Source: Acetobacter ascendens (GTDB lineage Bacteria > Pseudomonadota > Alphaproteobacteria > Acetobacterales > Acetobacteraceae). Taken from it: a DNA stretch of 64,000 nucleotides. Shown here piece after piece: positions 1 to 7,525 of the stretch; position 1 is the stretch's first letter, and each line of letters begins with the position of its first letter. The stretch is taken from the NCBI RefSeq assembly GCF_001766235.1, contig NZ_CP015164.1, positions 2,011,001 through 2,075,000 of the forward strand, in the 5' to 3' direction. The position numbers and the translations under genes were made by a program. Under the pieces are notes generated by a model that saw only the letters and a program-made list of their open reading frames with translations, had not been told where the DNA came from and did no database searches.

Positions 1-145
1 AAGAGCCATCTTCTGGGTGCTCTTCATGCCACTTTATGCATGAAACCGTTGCCCAGTCGTTTTCTCGTTGGAAAGTGGATTTTGAATAGTTCCCGGCCAC
101 TTCAAATCGTGCGCCACACTTTTCGCAAACGGCAATACCATACAT
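1..145 (-). CDS. Small CxxC zinc-ribbon-like protein (partial, runs off the window start)
   Basis: Reading the minus strand from an ATG at 145 gives 48 codons that stay open to the window edge. Residues 7-10 form a Cys-Glu-Lys-Cys knuckle followed by Gly, which suggests a zinc ribbon, but the second Cys pair, if any, lies outside. An AGGA ribosome site stands about 10 bases upstream, and a good promoter lies at 178-206. It is divergent from the CII-like gene, the place where a phage immunity gene often sits, but nothing in the visible part looks like a repressor. Function unknown. Confidence 0.5.
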   Translation of the reverse strand, partial: MYGIAVCEKCGARFEVAGNYSKSTFQRENDWATVSCIKWHEEHPEDGS

Positions 146-177
146 CGGAATCGTCCTTTTATGTTTTTGGGAAACAC

Positions 178-206
178 ATAATGGACGTAGCTGGCAGCGG
201 TATCAA
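178..206 (-). promoter_or_regulatory. Sigma70-type promoter, TTGATA-N17-CATTAT
   Basis: On the minus strand, TTGATA (206-201) and CATTAT (183-178) are separated by exactly 17 bases. It points at the zinc-ribbon gene that starts at 145, giving a leader of roughly 26 bases. The same promoter including most of its spacer recurs at 7309-7337. Confidence 0.6.
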
Positions 207-242
207 TGCTGCTGCCAGCACCCCTGCTGCGGATAATGCGCC

Positions 243-722
243 ATGCTAACCGCAGCTATCAAAACTGCCACCCGCACAGCCATCAAAGCCTGTGGTGGGC
301 TGGATTCAATATCTCGCGCTGTGCGTGTCGGCATCACGCAGCTGTCCGATTACTGCAACCGTGAAAAAGCGGCTGTGGTGCCGGTAGATGTTGCTGTCGA
401 GTTGGATAAAGAAGCGCAAGAGCCGCTTATTCTTTCCGTTATGGCTCAGGCAGAAGGTTTTGCTCTGGTTCCGGTCAAGTTCGGCAACGGTCTGCTACCG
501 CACGATATGGGCAAGTTTGCCAAGGCTACCAGTGAAGTTCTGCAAAAGGGCTTTGAAAGCATGGCAGATGGCAATGTGGATGTGCAGGAAGCACATGAAA
601 TCCTCATACATGCGCAACGTGCCCGTACATCGCTGCATCATATTGAAGCCACAGCGCACAGGATCATCGCTGACGGCAAGCCGTTGCAGGTGAGCGTTGC
701 AGATGGAGCAAGCATATCCTGA
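243..722 (+). CDS. Phage regulatory protein CII-like
   Basis: A 159-residue soluble protein. The N-terminal 50 residues (AIKACGGLDSISRAVRVGITQLSDYCN) look like a helix-turn-helix; the rest is helical and acidic. The length and pattern fit the phage regulatory CII family, which activates or represses early lytic genes. It is the first gene of a rightward run in which each gene overlaps or abuts the next (TGATG with the following gene), as in phage early operons. The divergent partner at 1-145 and the promoter between them support a phage switch region. Family assignment is by eye. Confidence 0.6.
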   Translation: MLTAAIKTATRTAIKACGGLDSISRAVRVGITQLSDYCNREKAAVVPVDVAVELDKEAQEPLILSVMAQAEGFALVPVKFGNGLLPHDMGKFAKATSEVLQKGFESMADGNVDVQEAHEILIHAQRARTSLHHIEATAHRIIADGKPLQVSVADGASIS

Positions 723-916
723 TGGCACGTGAAGCACTCAACTGGCGGGAGCTAGATCCTAAAATCCGGCACTATGCCCGCTGTGGTTTCAGTATTCGCC
801 GTCAAGCCAGCAAGCTGAGTATTTCGGAAATATCCATTAAAAAGCGCCGTGCTTTTCTTGGAATTACAAAGAATAAGCATGCAGCGCAGGAGAATTCTTC
901 TCATGTCGCGTCATAA
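722..916 (+). CDS. Small prophage early protein, helix-turn-helix-like
   Basis: A 64-residue basic protein whose ATG overlaps the stop of the CII-like gene (TGATG), so it is probably translationally coupled. The middle (residues 19-45) could form a helix-turn-helix. Not recognised as a named family; a prophage early gene by position. Confidence 0.5.
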   Translation: MAREALNWRELDPKIRHYARCGFSIRRQASKLSISEISIKKRRAFLGITKNKHAAQENSSHVAS

Positions 917-1088
917 AAACGCCAAATCTGCACGCCGGTTTTTCCGCCGCCGTCCTCTCAATACGCGGGTATTGCGTGAAAGTGCGCGCGTGCAGCCTGA
1001 TCTTTCCATGCAGTCGCGCGTGTCCAGTGGCTTTACATGGCGTGCGCCACGCAAGGCCATTCGGCAGACAAGGCAGTACAATGGCTGA
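903..1088 (+). CDS. Small, very basic prophage protein
   Basis: Starting at the ATG at 903 this gives 61 residues with many Arg and Lys (for example KSARRFFRRRPL near the start). It overlaps the end of the previous gene by 14 bases and its stop overlaps the ATG at 1081. A longer start at 849 is possible but would overlap the previous gene more. No family recognised; nucleic-acid binding is a guess from charge. Confidence 0.4.
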   Translation: MSRHKNAKSARRFFRRRPLNTRVLRESARVQPDLSMQSRVSSGFTWRAPRKAIRQTRQYNG

Positions 1089-1500
1089 GGCGCTGCTGGA
1101 TGGATATGATTTCTGCGGTCGGTTGCGTAATGCCATTGCTGCGGAAAAAAGCCTTGCTGCCTTTGCCCGTAAGCATGGACTGAAAGAACAGTCCGTGCGT
1201 GATGCAGAAGCCATGCAAACTATTAGTGATGGTGTCTGCAAAGCTCTTGGCTTGGTCAAAGTTCTGCGCTATCCAGTGCGGGACGGCAGTGGTCGGCTTG
1301 CATCACTCCGCGAAATCCAAGAAAAACTGAATACTTTTATCCGGCGTTGTGGAACGCAGGAAGCTGCTGCACGCCGGTTTGGTATCAGCAAAGGCCACCT
1401 GTCTAACATCCAGAATGCACGGCGCGGCGTTATGCCTGTGCTTAATGTGCTGGGTTACGGTTTTCCGGTGCTGTGCTTTATTGTTCGGAACGCAGCATGA
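1081..1500 (+). CDS. Prophage helix-turn-helix protein
   Basis: A 139-residue protein. Residues about 85-120 (AAARRFGISKGHLSNI) read as a Cro/CI-type helix-turn-helix. The ATG at 1081 overlaps the preceding stop (ATGGCTGA), and the stop overlaps the next start (ATGA at 1497), so it sits inside a tightly packed phage early operon. The longer frame from 976 would overlap the upstream gene and is less likely. Specific role unknown. Confidence 0.5.
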   Translation: MAEALLDGYDFCGRLRNAIAAEKSLAAFARKHGLKEQSVRDAEAMQTISDGVCKALGLVKVLRYPVRDGSGRLASLREIQEKLNTFIRRCGTQEAAARRFGISKGHLSNIQNARRGVMPVLNVLGYGFPVLCFIVRNAA

Positions 1501-1654
1501 GCGGCAAGCTGAAAGCGGCAGAAGTTTCTGCCATGCTGGCCAGCCAGATGGAGGCTTTGGCGCGTGAGCTGCTGCCCGGTGGCAAGAAAACCGGCGCTGA
1601 ATGGATGGCCGGATCTGTAGCAGGTGAACCGGGCACAAAGCTGGCTGTGCATCT
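1497..1654 (+). pseudogene. Phage DNA primase, N-terminal fragment cut by an IS
   Basis: About 52 codons remain before the insertion element. Residues 28-50 (EWMAGSVAGEPGTKLAVHL) match the start of phage primase/helicase proteins, which typically read EW.cGs..GE.G.sl.vhl before the zinc and Toprim parts. Everything after that is missing: sequence beyond the IS belongs to a lysozyme gene. The reading frame continues 30-40 bases into the IS before stopping. Confidence 0.6.
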
Positions 1655-2944
1655 GGAGGGTTCGAAAAACCCTCTGGTTTTAGGTCTCTCTGTGTGATTC
1701 CCTCTCTTGTGTGATGACTGGAGGAGTGGCTGATGACGCAGTCTGGTTTCTTTGATGTTGAAGAGCGGCTTGCTCGGTTGAGTGGGCTTGGTGACCAACT
1801 TGAAGCATTTTCCCAGACTGTGGATTTTGAGGTATTCCGTCCGGAGCTGAACAAGGCGTTGGCCTATTCAGACAGAAGCAAAGGCGGGCGTCCTCCGTTT
1901 GATCCAGTGCTAATGTTCAAAATTCTGGTCATCCAGACGCTGAACAATTTGTCCGACGAACGGACGGAATACCTGATCAACGACCGCCTGTCCTTCATGC
2001 GCTTTCTTGGTCTGGGGCTGTCTGACCGCGTGCCTGATGCCAAGACCGTCTGGCTGTTTCGTGAGCGTCTGACACAGGCGGGAGCAATTGATGTTTTGTT
2101 CAACCGCTTTGATGCGACCCTGCGGAATGCCGGTTATCTCCCCATGTCAGGTCAGATCCTGGATGCTACACTGGTAGCGGCCCCAAAGCAGCGCAATACC
2201 AATGAAGAGAAGGCCGATCTGCGCGAAGGACGGATCCCGCAGGATTGGCAGGACAAGCCCTCAAAGCTGTCCCATAAAGATCGTCATGCCCGATGGACAT
2301 TGAAGTTCACGAAAGCAAAGCGTCAGGATGACGGGAGTATGCCCGCAACAGATCTGGCCATCCCTTTCTTTGGCTATAAATCGCATGTTTCCATCGACCG
2401 GAAATTTCGGCTGATCCGCAAATGGAAAGCGACCGATGCAGCGGCCAGCGATGGTGCCAGACTACGCGAGGGCCTGCTGGATAAAACCAATATGGCATCA
2501 ACAGTCTGGGCGGATACAGCCTACCGCTCAAAAGCCAATGAGGACTTCATGGACAAGCATGGCTTTGTCTCGAAGGTTCACAGGAAAAAGCCTCATCTCA
2601 AGCCGATGCCACGACATATCCAGAGATCCAACGCCGGAAAGTCCGTTATTCGGTCGCGTGTCGAGCATGTTTTTGCCGATCAGAAATCGCAGACAGGACT
2701 GTTCATACGAACCGTAGGGATAACCCGAGCCACCATGAGGATCGGGCTGGCCAATATCGTCTATAATATGCGCCGCTTTCTCCTCCTGGAGCGGATTAAC
2801 GCGAGCGCGTAGCAATTCAGGGCATGAGACCCTCTCTCTGCTCAATACGCAGAGTGAAAATCAGGTCCACGAACCAGCAATCAACTCGCTAAAAACCTGA
2901 AATCAGGCAGAAGGGAAATCAATCAACGGTTCTTCGAACCCTCC
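1655..2944 (+). mobile_element. IS5-family insertion sequence (IS5 subgroup), single copy
   Basis: About 1290 bp. Ends are imperfect inverted repeats: GAGGGTTCGAAAAACC at the left and the complement of GAGGGTTCGAAGAACC at the right. With GG..CC as outer bases the flanks share ATCT; taking one base less on each side, they share CATCTG, so the target duplication is 4 to 6 bases. It separates a primase N-terminus from a lysozyme C-terminus, so a deletion accompanied or preceded it. The left end is itself a near palindrome. Confidence 0.85.
1733..2812 (+). CDS. IS5-family transposase
   Basis: A 359-residue DDE transposase. The N-terminal IS5 domain (residues 30-110, GGRPPFDPVLMFKILVIQTL) is followed by the catalytic part: first Asp in ILDATLVAAP, second in VWADTAYRSKANE, Glu in RSRVEHVFADQK. 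Length and motifs are those of the IS5 subgroup. It has a purine-rich ribosome site (GGAGGAGTGG) just before the ATG and looks intact. Confidence 0.9.
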   Translation: MTQSGFFDVEERLARLSGLGDQLEAFSQTVDFEVFRPELNKALAYSDRSKGGRPPFDPVLMFKILVIQTLNNLSDERTEYLINDRLSFMRFLGLGLSDRVPDAKTVWLFRERLTQAGAIDVLFNRFDATLRNAGYLPMSGQILDATLVAAPKQRNTNEEKADLREGRIPQDWQDKPSKLSHKDRHARWTLKFTKAKRQDDGSMPATDLAIPFFGYKSHVSIDRKFRLIRKWKATDAAASDGARLREGLLDKTNMASTVWADTAYRSKANEDFMDKHGFVSKVHRKKPHLKPMPRHIQRSNAGKSVIRSRVEHVFADQKSQTGLFIRTVGITRATMRIGLANIVYNMRRFLLLERINASA

Positions 2945-3222
2945 ATCTGGGCACAGCGGCGCTGGCAAGTTCCACACTACTGAAAGATCTGAACGCGGGC
3001 CACGATATTGCGGCCAGTGATCAGCTTCTGCTGTGGAACCACATGCACCGCAATGGCCAGCTGATTACGGTGCCCGGCCTTACGGCACGGCGTCATGCGG
3101 AATGGCTGCTCTGGAGCGGAGTTAATCCGTGTGATCCGCAGCCAGTAGCACCTGCACCCTCCCCTACTTCCACAGATCAACTCAACGCGGCGGAAATCGA
3201 CCGCGTGAAGGAAAACGCATGA
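2945..3222 (+). pseudogene. Phage lysozyme (GH24), C-terminal fragment
   Basis: The frame that ends at 3222 reads LGTAALASSTLLKDLN directly after the IS, then LLLWNHMHRNGQ and GLTARRHAEWLLW. These are the hallmark C-terminal motifs of T4/P22-type lysozymes (FN.G.ga...STLL..lN.G, then pGL..RR..E). The catalytic N-terminal Glu segment is absent, so the enzyme is dead. A Pro/Ser-rich tail follows. The stop overlaps the next start (ATGA at 3219), the usual coupling in lysis cassettes. Confidence 0.7.
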
Positions 3223-3401
3223 GTGAGCGAGATCCTCTGTCCCGGCATGAACTGGATTGCCTGGCAGATCTGCTGTTCGACCGTTTTGCCCAGCGTCTGC
3301 GGCAAAGCGGCTTTCGGCTAAATGAAGAAAACATCCTCATCGAGCGCGTGGATATCATCAACACGCTGCCCGTGAGCCTGCGTGGCGCTGGCTATGGCTG
3401 A
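3219..3401 (+). CDS. Small prophage lysis-region protein
   Basis: A 60-residue, charged, soluble protein, coupled by ATGA overlap to the lysozyme remnant and by overlap to the holin-like gene. Not recognised. By position it belongs to the lysis cassette. Confidence 0.5.
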   Translation: MSERDPLSRHELDCLADLLFDRFAQRLRQSGFRLNEENILIERVDIINTLPVSLRGAGYG

Positions 3402-3705
3402 CACACCAACAGCCAAGGCTACCATCGCCCAAACAGCAAAGGCTGGTGGCATTGCCAGCACATTGGTTGTGGCTCTCACACAGTTGCCTCAGCCATATGC
3501 CCATTGGGTGGAAATTGGCCTGAGCGCCGCAGCTATTCTGGGGTTTGTGGCAACGCAGATCCCGGCACCGCCTGCCGGTTCCAAGCTGTGGCCGGTTTAC
3601 CGGGTTCTTAACGTTTTCGCTGCCAACTGGGGCCAAGCCGCCAACGCAGCCATTCTGATGCGCACAAAGGCTACGGCCACGCCATCAGAGCCAAAGGCTA
3701 ACTAA
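3394..3705 (+). CDS. Holin-like membrane protein of the prophage
   Basis: From the ATG at 3394 (overlapping the previous stop as ATGGCTGA) it is 103 residues. Two hydrophobic stretches (about residues 18-35 and 43-58) separated by a short polar turn, with a charged C-terminal tail (RTKATATPSEPKAN), are the layout of class II holins. It lies next to a lysozyme fragment and a small lipoprotein, which supports a lysis role. A GTG at 3382 is a weaker alternative start. Confidence 0.5.
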   Translation: MADTPTAKATIAQTAKAGGIASTLVVALTQLPQPYAHWVEIGLSAAAILGFVATQIPAPPAGSKLWPVYRVLNVFAANWGQAANAAILMRTKATATPSEPKAN

Positions 3706-3746
3706 AAGTTAGCCTTCTCATCTTCATCTGAGAAAGAAGTCACCAA

Positions 3747-4127
3747 ATGAAAAAAGCATTCCTCGCATTGGGGCTGCTGCCCCTTCTGGCTGCCTGTGGC
3801 GCAACCCCGCAAGCCAAGCTGAACCAGACTGTTTTCGATGTGGACAGTTCCTACCACGTTTTGGCGCAGCCGATTCCTGATGCCATTAAAGGCAATGTGC
3901 CGGGCATCGCCCTGACGGATACGCAGAAGGATATTGCCAAGCGGGCAAGCCAGACCGTGTTCAATGAAATTTCGTCTCTGGAAACCTCTATTGAGCACGG
4001 CAACAGCATCACCCAGACGGGTGTGAATGCACTCCAGACCGATTTTCTATCATTCGAAACCTGCTGGGCAGGCCTGAAAACCGGCACCACGCCGGATGCC
4101 TGCGCAGCTCTTGGCGGGAGCAAATAA
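3747..4127 (+). CDS. Small prophage lipoprotein
   Basis: A 126-residue protein with a clear lipoprotein signal: MKKAFLALGLLPLLAAC, the lipid-modified Cys being residue 17. The mature part is polar and mostly helical with two more Cys. In the lysis region of a prophage it could be an outer-membrane spanin-like protein, but it is longer than typical Rz1, so this is only a suggestion. It has an AGAAAG ribosome site and no overlap with the holin-like gene. Confidence 0.6.
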   Translation: MKKAFLALGLLPLLAACGATPQAKLNQTVFDVDSSYHVLAQPIPDAIKGNVPGIALTDTQKDIAKRASQTVFNEISSLETSIEHGNSITQTGVNALQTDFLSFETCWAGLKTGTTPDACAALGGSK

Positions 4128-4128
4128 C

Positions 4129-4329
4129 ATGAACGCAACAGAAATCAGCGCCATCCTTGGCGTAGTTGGCACCGTGGCTGGTCTGGCTGAGAAATACGGG
4201 CCGGAAGTGTATGAAACGGTCAAGGAAGCCCTGGAGCAGTCCAAGAGCAAAACCGGGCCAAGTGTGGCGGATATTCAGGCCATCTTTGCCAAGTGTCAGG
4301 CCGATAACGCGGCCATCCAGTCTGCATGA
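4129..4329 (+). CDS. Small prophage protein of unknown function
   Basis: A 66-residue protein starting at the ATG at 4129, one base after the lipoprotein stop. It opens with a short hydrophobic helix (ISAILGVVGTVAGLA) and continues as a charged helix. Unrecognised; cotranscribed with the lipoprotein and the next small gene. Confidence 0.5.
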   Translation: MNATEISAILGVVGTVAGLAEKYGPEVYETVKEALEQSKSKTGPSVADIQAIFAKCQADNAAIQSA

Positions 4330-4448
4330 CGCCGGATTTTGAGTGCGGCATGATTGTTGGTGGCGGGGGAGTTTTCCTCGCCACCATCATCTTGGCTGTG
4401 GGCTGGCACGCGCTGGTGGCGAGGTCAGACTTTTGGAAATCGCGTTAA
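4326..4448 (+). CDS. Tiny single-pass membrane protein
   Basis: A 40-residue frame whose ATG overlaps the previous stop (ATGA). Residues 10-31 form one transmembrane helix (VFLATIILAVGWHALVA) followed by a basic end. The overlap and the clear hydrophobic segment argue that it is real; the function is unknown. Last gene of the prophage run. Confidence 0.4.
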   Translation: MTPDFECGMIVGGGGVFLATIILAVGWHALVARSDFWKSR

Positions 4449-4481
4449 TGTAATTTAATAACGCATGTCTTTTGCAGCCAA

Positions 4482-4952
4482 TTAAAGAACATCACTCTTC
4501 TCTCTATATTTGGAAAAAATATCCTTACAAAAATCTGAACTTGTTATCGTACTTTCGTTAGCTCCGTCCATTTCACCTTCTGAATATGCTGTCTCAAAAT
4601 AAATTCGTGCTTCCTCATAGTATGGAACATGTAGACGGCGAAAAATTTCTGCAAAATCTGGAATATTAGGATAATCCCAATCGCCTCTAGTAAAATGAGA
4701 CATGAAGAATGTCCCTGGATACAAAAGTTTTAGTAAATATTGTTGACCTTTCGTGCCAAGAAAATAATGGAGGTGATGATCTCTTCTTGATGGCGACCGA
4801 GTATGAAAGAAACACTCGTTTTTGTTGTGAACAATGTGAAAGTTTCTGGGGCCATTACCTTCGTCACTTTCCCATTCAAGCCATCCATTTTCCGCGTTAA
4901 CAGCTTCGCCACATTTATCGCAGCGCCATGCAGTCAAAGGGGTATGTGACAT
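4482..4952 (-). CDS. Hypothetical zinc-ribbon protein
   Basis: A 156-residue protein with a Cys-Asp-Lys-Cys knuckle at residues 11-14 followed by an aromatic, acidic stretch; one more Cys pair is not evident. An AGGACA ribosome site precedes the ATG. The DNA is clearly more AT-rich than the prophage genes beside it, pointing to separate horizontal origin. Like the gene at the window start it begins with a CxKCG knuckle, so both may bind zinc, but the rest is not alike. No named family recognised. Confidence 0.55.
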   Translation of the reverse strand: MSHTPLTAWRCDKCGEAVNAENGWLEWESDEGNGPRNFHIVHNKNECFFHTRSPSRRDHHLHYFLGTKGQQYLLKLLYPGTFFMSHFTRGDWDYPNIPDFAEIFRRLHVPYYEEARIYFETAYSEGEMDGANESTITSSDFCKDIFSKYREKSDVL

Positions 4953-5612
4953 ATTTTGTCCTTTTCCACATAAATTTTCTGAACAAGCTTTTAGCTCAAC
5001 CTAAATTTATTTGAATATCAAATTTAAGTACGTAAACGTAAATTTTGAGTTTACAGTTTAGATGTAACCCATTGAAAAATAACCAGCCTATTTTACCTGA
5101 TTTTCCACAGCAACCCATTGATAATAAAAGATTATTACACACCTCTCAGCTCCACCACCCTCCTGTTCAACCCCTTGTTTTTATTGGGTTTTTTGGTGGA
5201 AAGTAAAAACTTTCTTCACAAAGTTTTCATACCCCCTCTTTTTCAGGCCGTTTTTAGACCGTTCTGGCTTCGTGTTTCCCAACGTTTTTCATGTAGGTCA
5301 CGCAGTACCCACAGGGCATTCTTATGCGCTGAGATTGTCCAGACATAAATAGAATCAATAATTTTTATAAGTAGATAACTTATTTTTATTAAACATCACC
5401 AAAATATCATTTCATCTTATGCACCATCTCATCAGACCACAATATAAATATGCGCCATTATAGGCTCTTAAGTGGGTGTTTTTAAATAGATTTAAAAATA
5501 ATTTGTATTATATTAACATTTTTTTATTGCTATTATTTTCCAATCTAAATAGTGTTTTTTCAAGAAAAACTATCCCTTTGAAAATTACATTTTAAATAAA
5601 CTGGAAACAAAG
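4953..5612. other. AT-rich intergenic region, no gene seen
   Basis: About 660 bases of AT-rich DNA between the zinc-ribbon gene and Hint protein 1. A perfect 8-bp inverted repeat (AAAACTTT at 5206-5213, AAAGTTTT at 5220-5227, 6-base loop) lies in the middle. A short frame at 5118-5348 has a weak start and composition unlike a gene. The last 100 bases should hold the Hint promoter. Nothing else recognised. Confidence 0.4.
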
Positions 5613-5626
5613 ATGACAACCACTCG

Positions 5627-5723
5627 GAGGGTTCGAAAAACCCTATTTAAGACTTTTTGTCTGCAACAATATCAATGGGTTATGATTTCATAATTGACCA
5701 AAAGGAGGGTTTTTCGAACCCTT
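5627..5723. mobile_element. 97-bp MITE-like insert with IS5-type ends
   Basis: The left end (5627-5644) is identical over 18 bases to the left end of the IS at 1655, and the right end (5706-5723) is its inverted copy with one mismatch. The centre is unrelated AT-rich DNA with no coding capacity. It lies a few codons after an ATG at 5613 that has a GGAAAC ribosome site, so it appears to have split the 5' end of Hint gene 1. No clear target duplication was found. Confidence 0.6.
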
Positions 5724-6916
5724 CAACTGGCCAGCCAACATGGAGCCAAAATTCCGATGGAACCTATAATCTAACAGGCTCCAATGGCGTAACCATACTG
5801 CAAAATGTCAGCTTCTATCTCGGTTCTGACCCTTCTAAAATGGTATGGGATAGTGCTCAGGGCATTCTAAACTGCTTTCTGGCTGGCAGCATGATCCTCA
5901 CTTCATCCGGCCTTCAGAAAGTTGAAGATATTCGGATTGGTGATGAAATTATTGCATATGTAGATGGCAAAGAAATTTCCCGCCCCGTTATTTGGGCTGG
6001 CAAAAAACGTGCATCTGTGCGTGCTGATTTACCAGATGATGAGGCAGGATACCCGGTACGTATCGCAAAAGATGCTATTGCCGAAAACGTGCCTTACAAG
6101 GATATGCTGGTTACAGCCGAGCATTGCCTGTTTTTTGATGGCAAGTTTGTACCGGCCCGTATGCTTGTAAACGGTCGCTCTATTTCTTATGATAAATCAA
6201 TCACTTCTTATGATTATTATCATATCGAGACTGAAAGCCATTCCGTTATCATGGCTGATGGTATGCTAACGGAAAGCTATCTGGATACTGGCAATCGCTC
6301 TAGCTTTAAACAGTCAGGTAACCTTGTTTCCATCGCCCCTTCTCGGAACCTGACATGGAATGATGCGGCTGCACCGCTTGATGTCTCTCGTGCATTTGCG
6401 GAACCCCTGTTCCGGCAGATTGAAGCACGCGCCAATCAAGCTGGGTACGCAGCGCCAACAGAAGCACCTGCCCTGACAAATGAAGCAGATATACACCTTG
6501 TAACCGAAACCGGGGCCATTATTCGTAAGGTGCGTGAGCATAATGGCCACGTCATGTTCATGCTTCCACCTGGCGTAAAATCCGTGCGCATTATCTCCAA
6601 CGCCAGTCGCCCGACTGATGTTTTTGGCCCCTTTGTAGATGATCGCCGTTACATGGGTGTGGCTGTTGCTGATGTGCGCCTACTTTGCGCCCAACACCAA
6701 TACGACATTACAGCCCACCTTCAGGCAGAAAAGCCAGAAGGCTGGCATGCTACAGATTGGGCAGATTGCGCATGGACAAATGGTGATGCCGTGCTGCCTC
6801 TCGGCAACCATCTGTCGGGCGATAAGGTGGGCATCCTTTCCCTGACCATCCGTGCTGCTGGGCCTTACCTTACCCAAACACAACACATGGCACAGATGAA
6901 AGTACACTCCGCTTAA
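5657..6916 (+). CDS. Hint-domain protein 1 (N-terminus replaced by MITE sequence)
   Basis: A frame of 419 residues from a TTG at 5657 (or ATG at 5675), both inside a MITE-like insert. Before the insert an ATG at 5613 with a ribosome site is probably the original start; the insert puts it out of frame. The Hint domain begins at Cys73 (CFLAGSMI), the nucleophile of hedgehog/intein-type self-processing, with the block-B motif TAEH at about 153-156 and PARMLVNG after it. A conserved domain of about 150 residues follows (SVRIISNASRPTDVFGPF, HATDWADCAWTNGDAVLPLG), ending in the shared Ser-Ala. Only about 70 residues precede the Cys, with no passenger repeats. Likely exported in the intact form; current expression is doubtful. 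Confidence 0.75.
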   Translation: MSATISMGYDFIIDQKEGFSNPSTGQPTWSQNSDGTYNLTGSNGVTILQNVSFYLGSDPSKMVWDSAQGILNCFLAGSMILTSSGLQKVEDIRIGDEIIAYVDGKEISRPVIWAGKKRASVRADLPDDEAGYPVRIAKDAIAENVPYKDMLVTAEHCLFFDGKFVPARMLVNGRSISYDKSITSYDYYHIETESHSVIMADGMLTESYLDTGNRSSFKQSGNLVSIAPSRNLTWNDAAAPLDVSRAFAEPLFRQIEARANQAGYAAPTEAPALTNEADIHLVTETGAIIRKVREHNGHVMFMLPPGVKSVRIISNASRPTDVFGPFVDDRRYMGVAVADVRLLCAQHQYDITAHLQAEKPEGWHATDWADCAWTNGDAVLPLGNHLSGDKVGILSLTIRAAGPYLTQTQHMAQMKVHSA

Positions 6917-6939
6917 CCACTTTATTCGGAAAACATTTT

Positions 6940-6974
6940 AAACAGGCTCTATTTTTACAAATAGAGCCTGTTTG
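6940..6974 (+). terminator. Hairpin terminator after Hint protein 1
   Basis: AACAGGCTCTATTT pairs with AAATAGAGCCTGTT across a 4-base loop, about 25 bases after the stop. The stem resembles those after the other Hint genes. Confidence 0.7.
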
Positions 6975-7031
6975 ATACATTTACTGCCTATAAGCCGTTT
7001 TTACGCAAGCAGCATAATACACCCATACACC

Positions 7032-7274
7032 TTATTGTAGGTGCGGTGCTCCGGATGAATGTTCTTTTACTATCTCAAGCGCTTCGGCCATTCCCGGAAT
7101 TTCCACGCTGCCTGCACACACTTTTTCAAGTGCTTCTTGCAAATTGCGTAAACTTTGCTGGGACAACCCGCTTACGGCAAGCTTTAAAACGTCTTTCAGC
7201 CCTTCAACCTGCATATAAAGTTTTTGCGGGTCTAGTTCGGTACCTGTCAGCATACGGGCTTCATCATCAGTCAT
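7032..7274 (-). CDS. Small acidic protein of unknown function
   Basis: Starting at the ATG at 7274 it has 80 residues, mostly helical and acidic (MTDDEARMLTGTELDPQK at the start). AGGA sits about 9 bases before the ATG. Its promoter at 7309-7337 is nearly the same as that of the gene at the window start, so the two genes probably share a regulator or ancestry in the same mobile element. Its protein does not resemble the other one. A start at 7361 would read through the promoter and is rejected. Confidence 0.5.
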   Translation of the reverse strand: MTDDEARMLTGTELDPQKLYMQVEGLKDVLKLAVSGLSQQSLRNLQEALEKVCAGSVEIPGMAEALEIVKEHSSGAPHLQ

Positions 7275-7308
7275 CTTAATTATCCTGTTATGTCTTTTTT
7301 CCTGCCGC

Positions 7309-7337
7309 ATAATGAACGTAGCTGGCTGCAGTATCAA
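7309..7337 (-). promoter_or_regulatory. Sigma70-type promoter, second copy of the 178-206 element
   Basis: TTGATA (7337-7332) and CATTAT (7314-7309) with a 17-base spacer on the minus strand. Over 32 bases it matches the copy at 178-209 except at three positions, two of them in the spacer, and both leaders carry ACATAA then AGGA before the ATG. Predicted leader about 28 bases. Confidence 0.6.
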
Positions 7338-7525
7338 TGTGAGGGTAAATTTTTCCGTCATATAGTTAATTATTATAAAACTTAATGAAAGCTTCCTACT
7401 ATATAGGCCATTATTAAATTTTAAATGTGAAGTATTATATGCATACGTGCAAAAATAATAGGAACAACACCTGTTGCATTATTACACATATCTAATTTTT
7501 TTATGCGCATCTCTTGCTGGAATTA

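Noticed and set aside
40..249. A 69-codon plus-strand frame over the divergent region at the window start
   Set aside because: It covers the promoter and the minus-strand zinc-ribbon gene and has no ribosome site; its last 22 codons are the shared promoter repeat read backwards.
1497..1697. Intact small gene ending inside the IS
   Set aside because: The last codons are IS end sequence; the frame is a truncated primase, not a separate gene.
5118..5348. A 76-codon frame in the AT-rich gap
   Set aside because: Composition is that of the surrounding noncoding DNA, no ribosome site, no family resemblance.
4953..5612. Possible tRNA or phage attachment site at the end of the prophage remnant
   Set aside because: A GTTCAA stretch is present, but no cloverleaf could be drawn and no matching direct repeat was seen on the other side.
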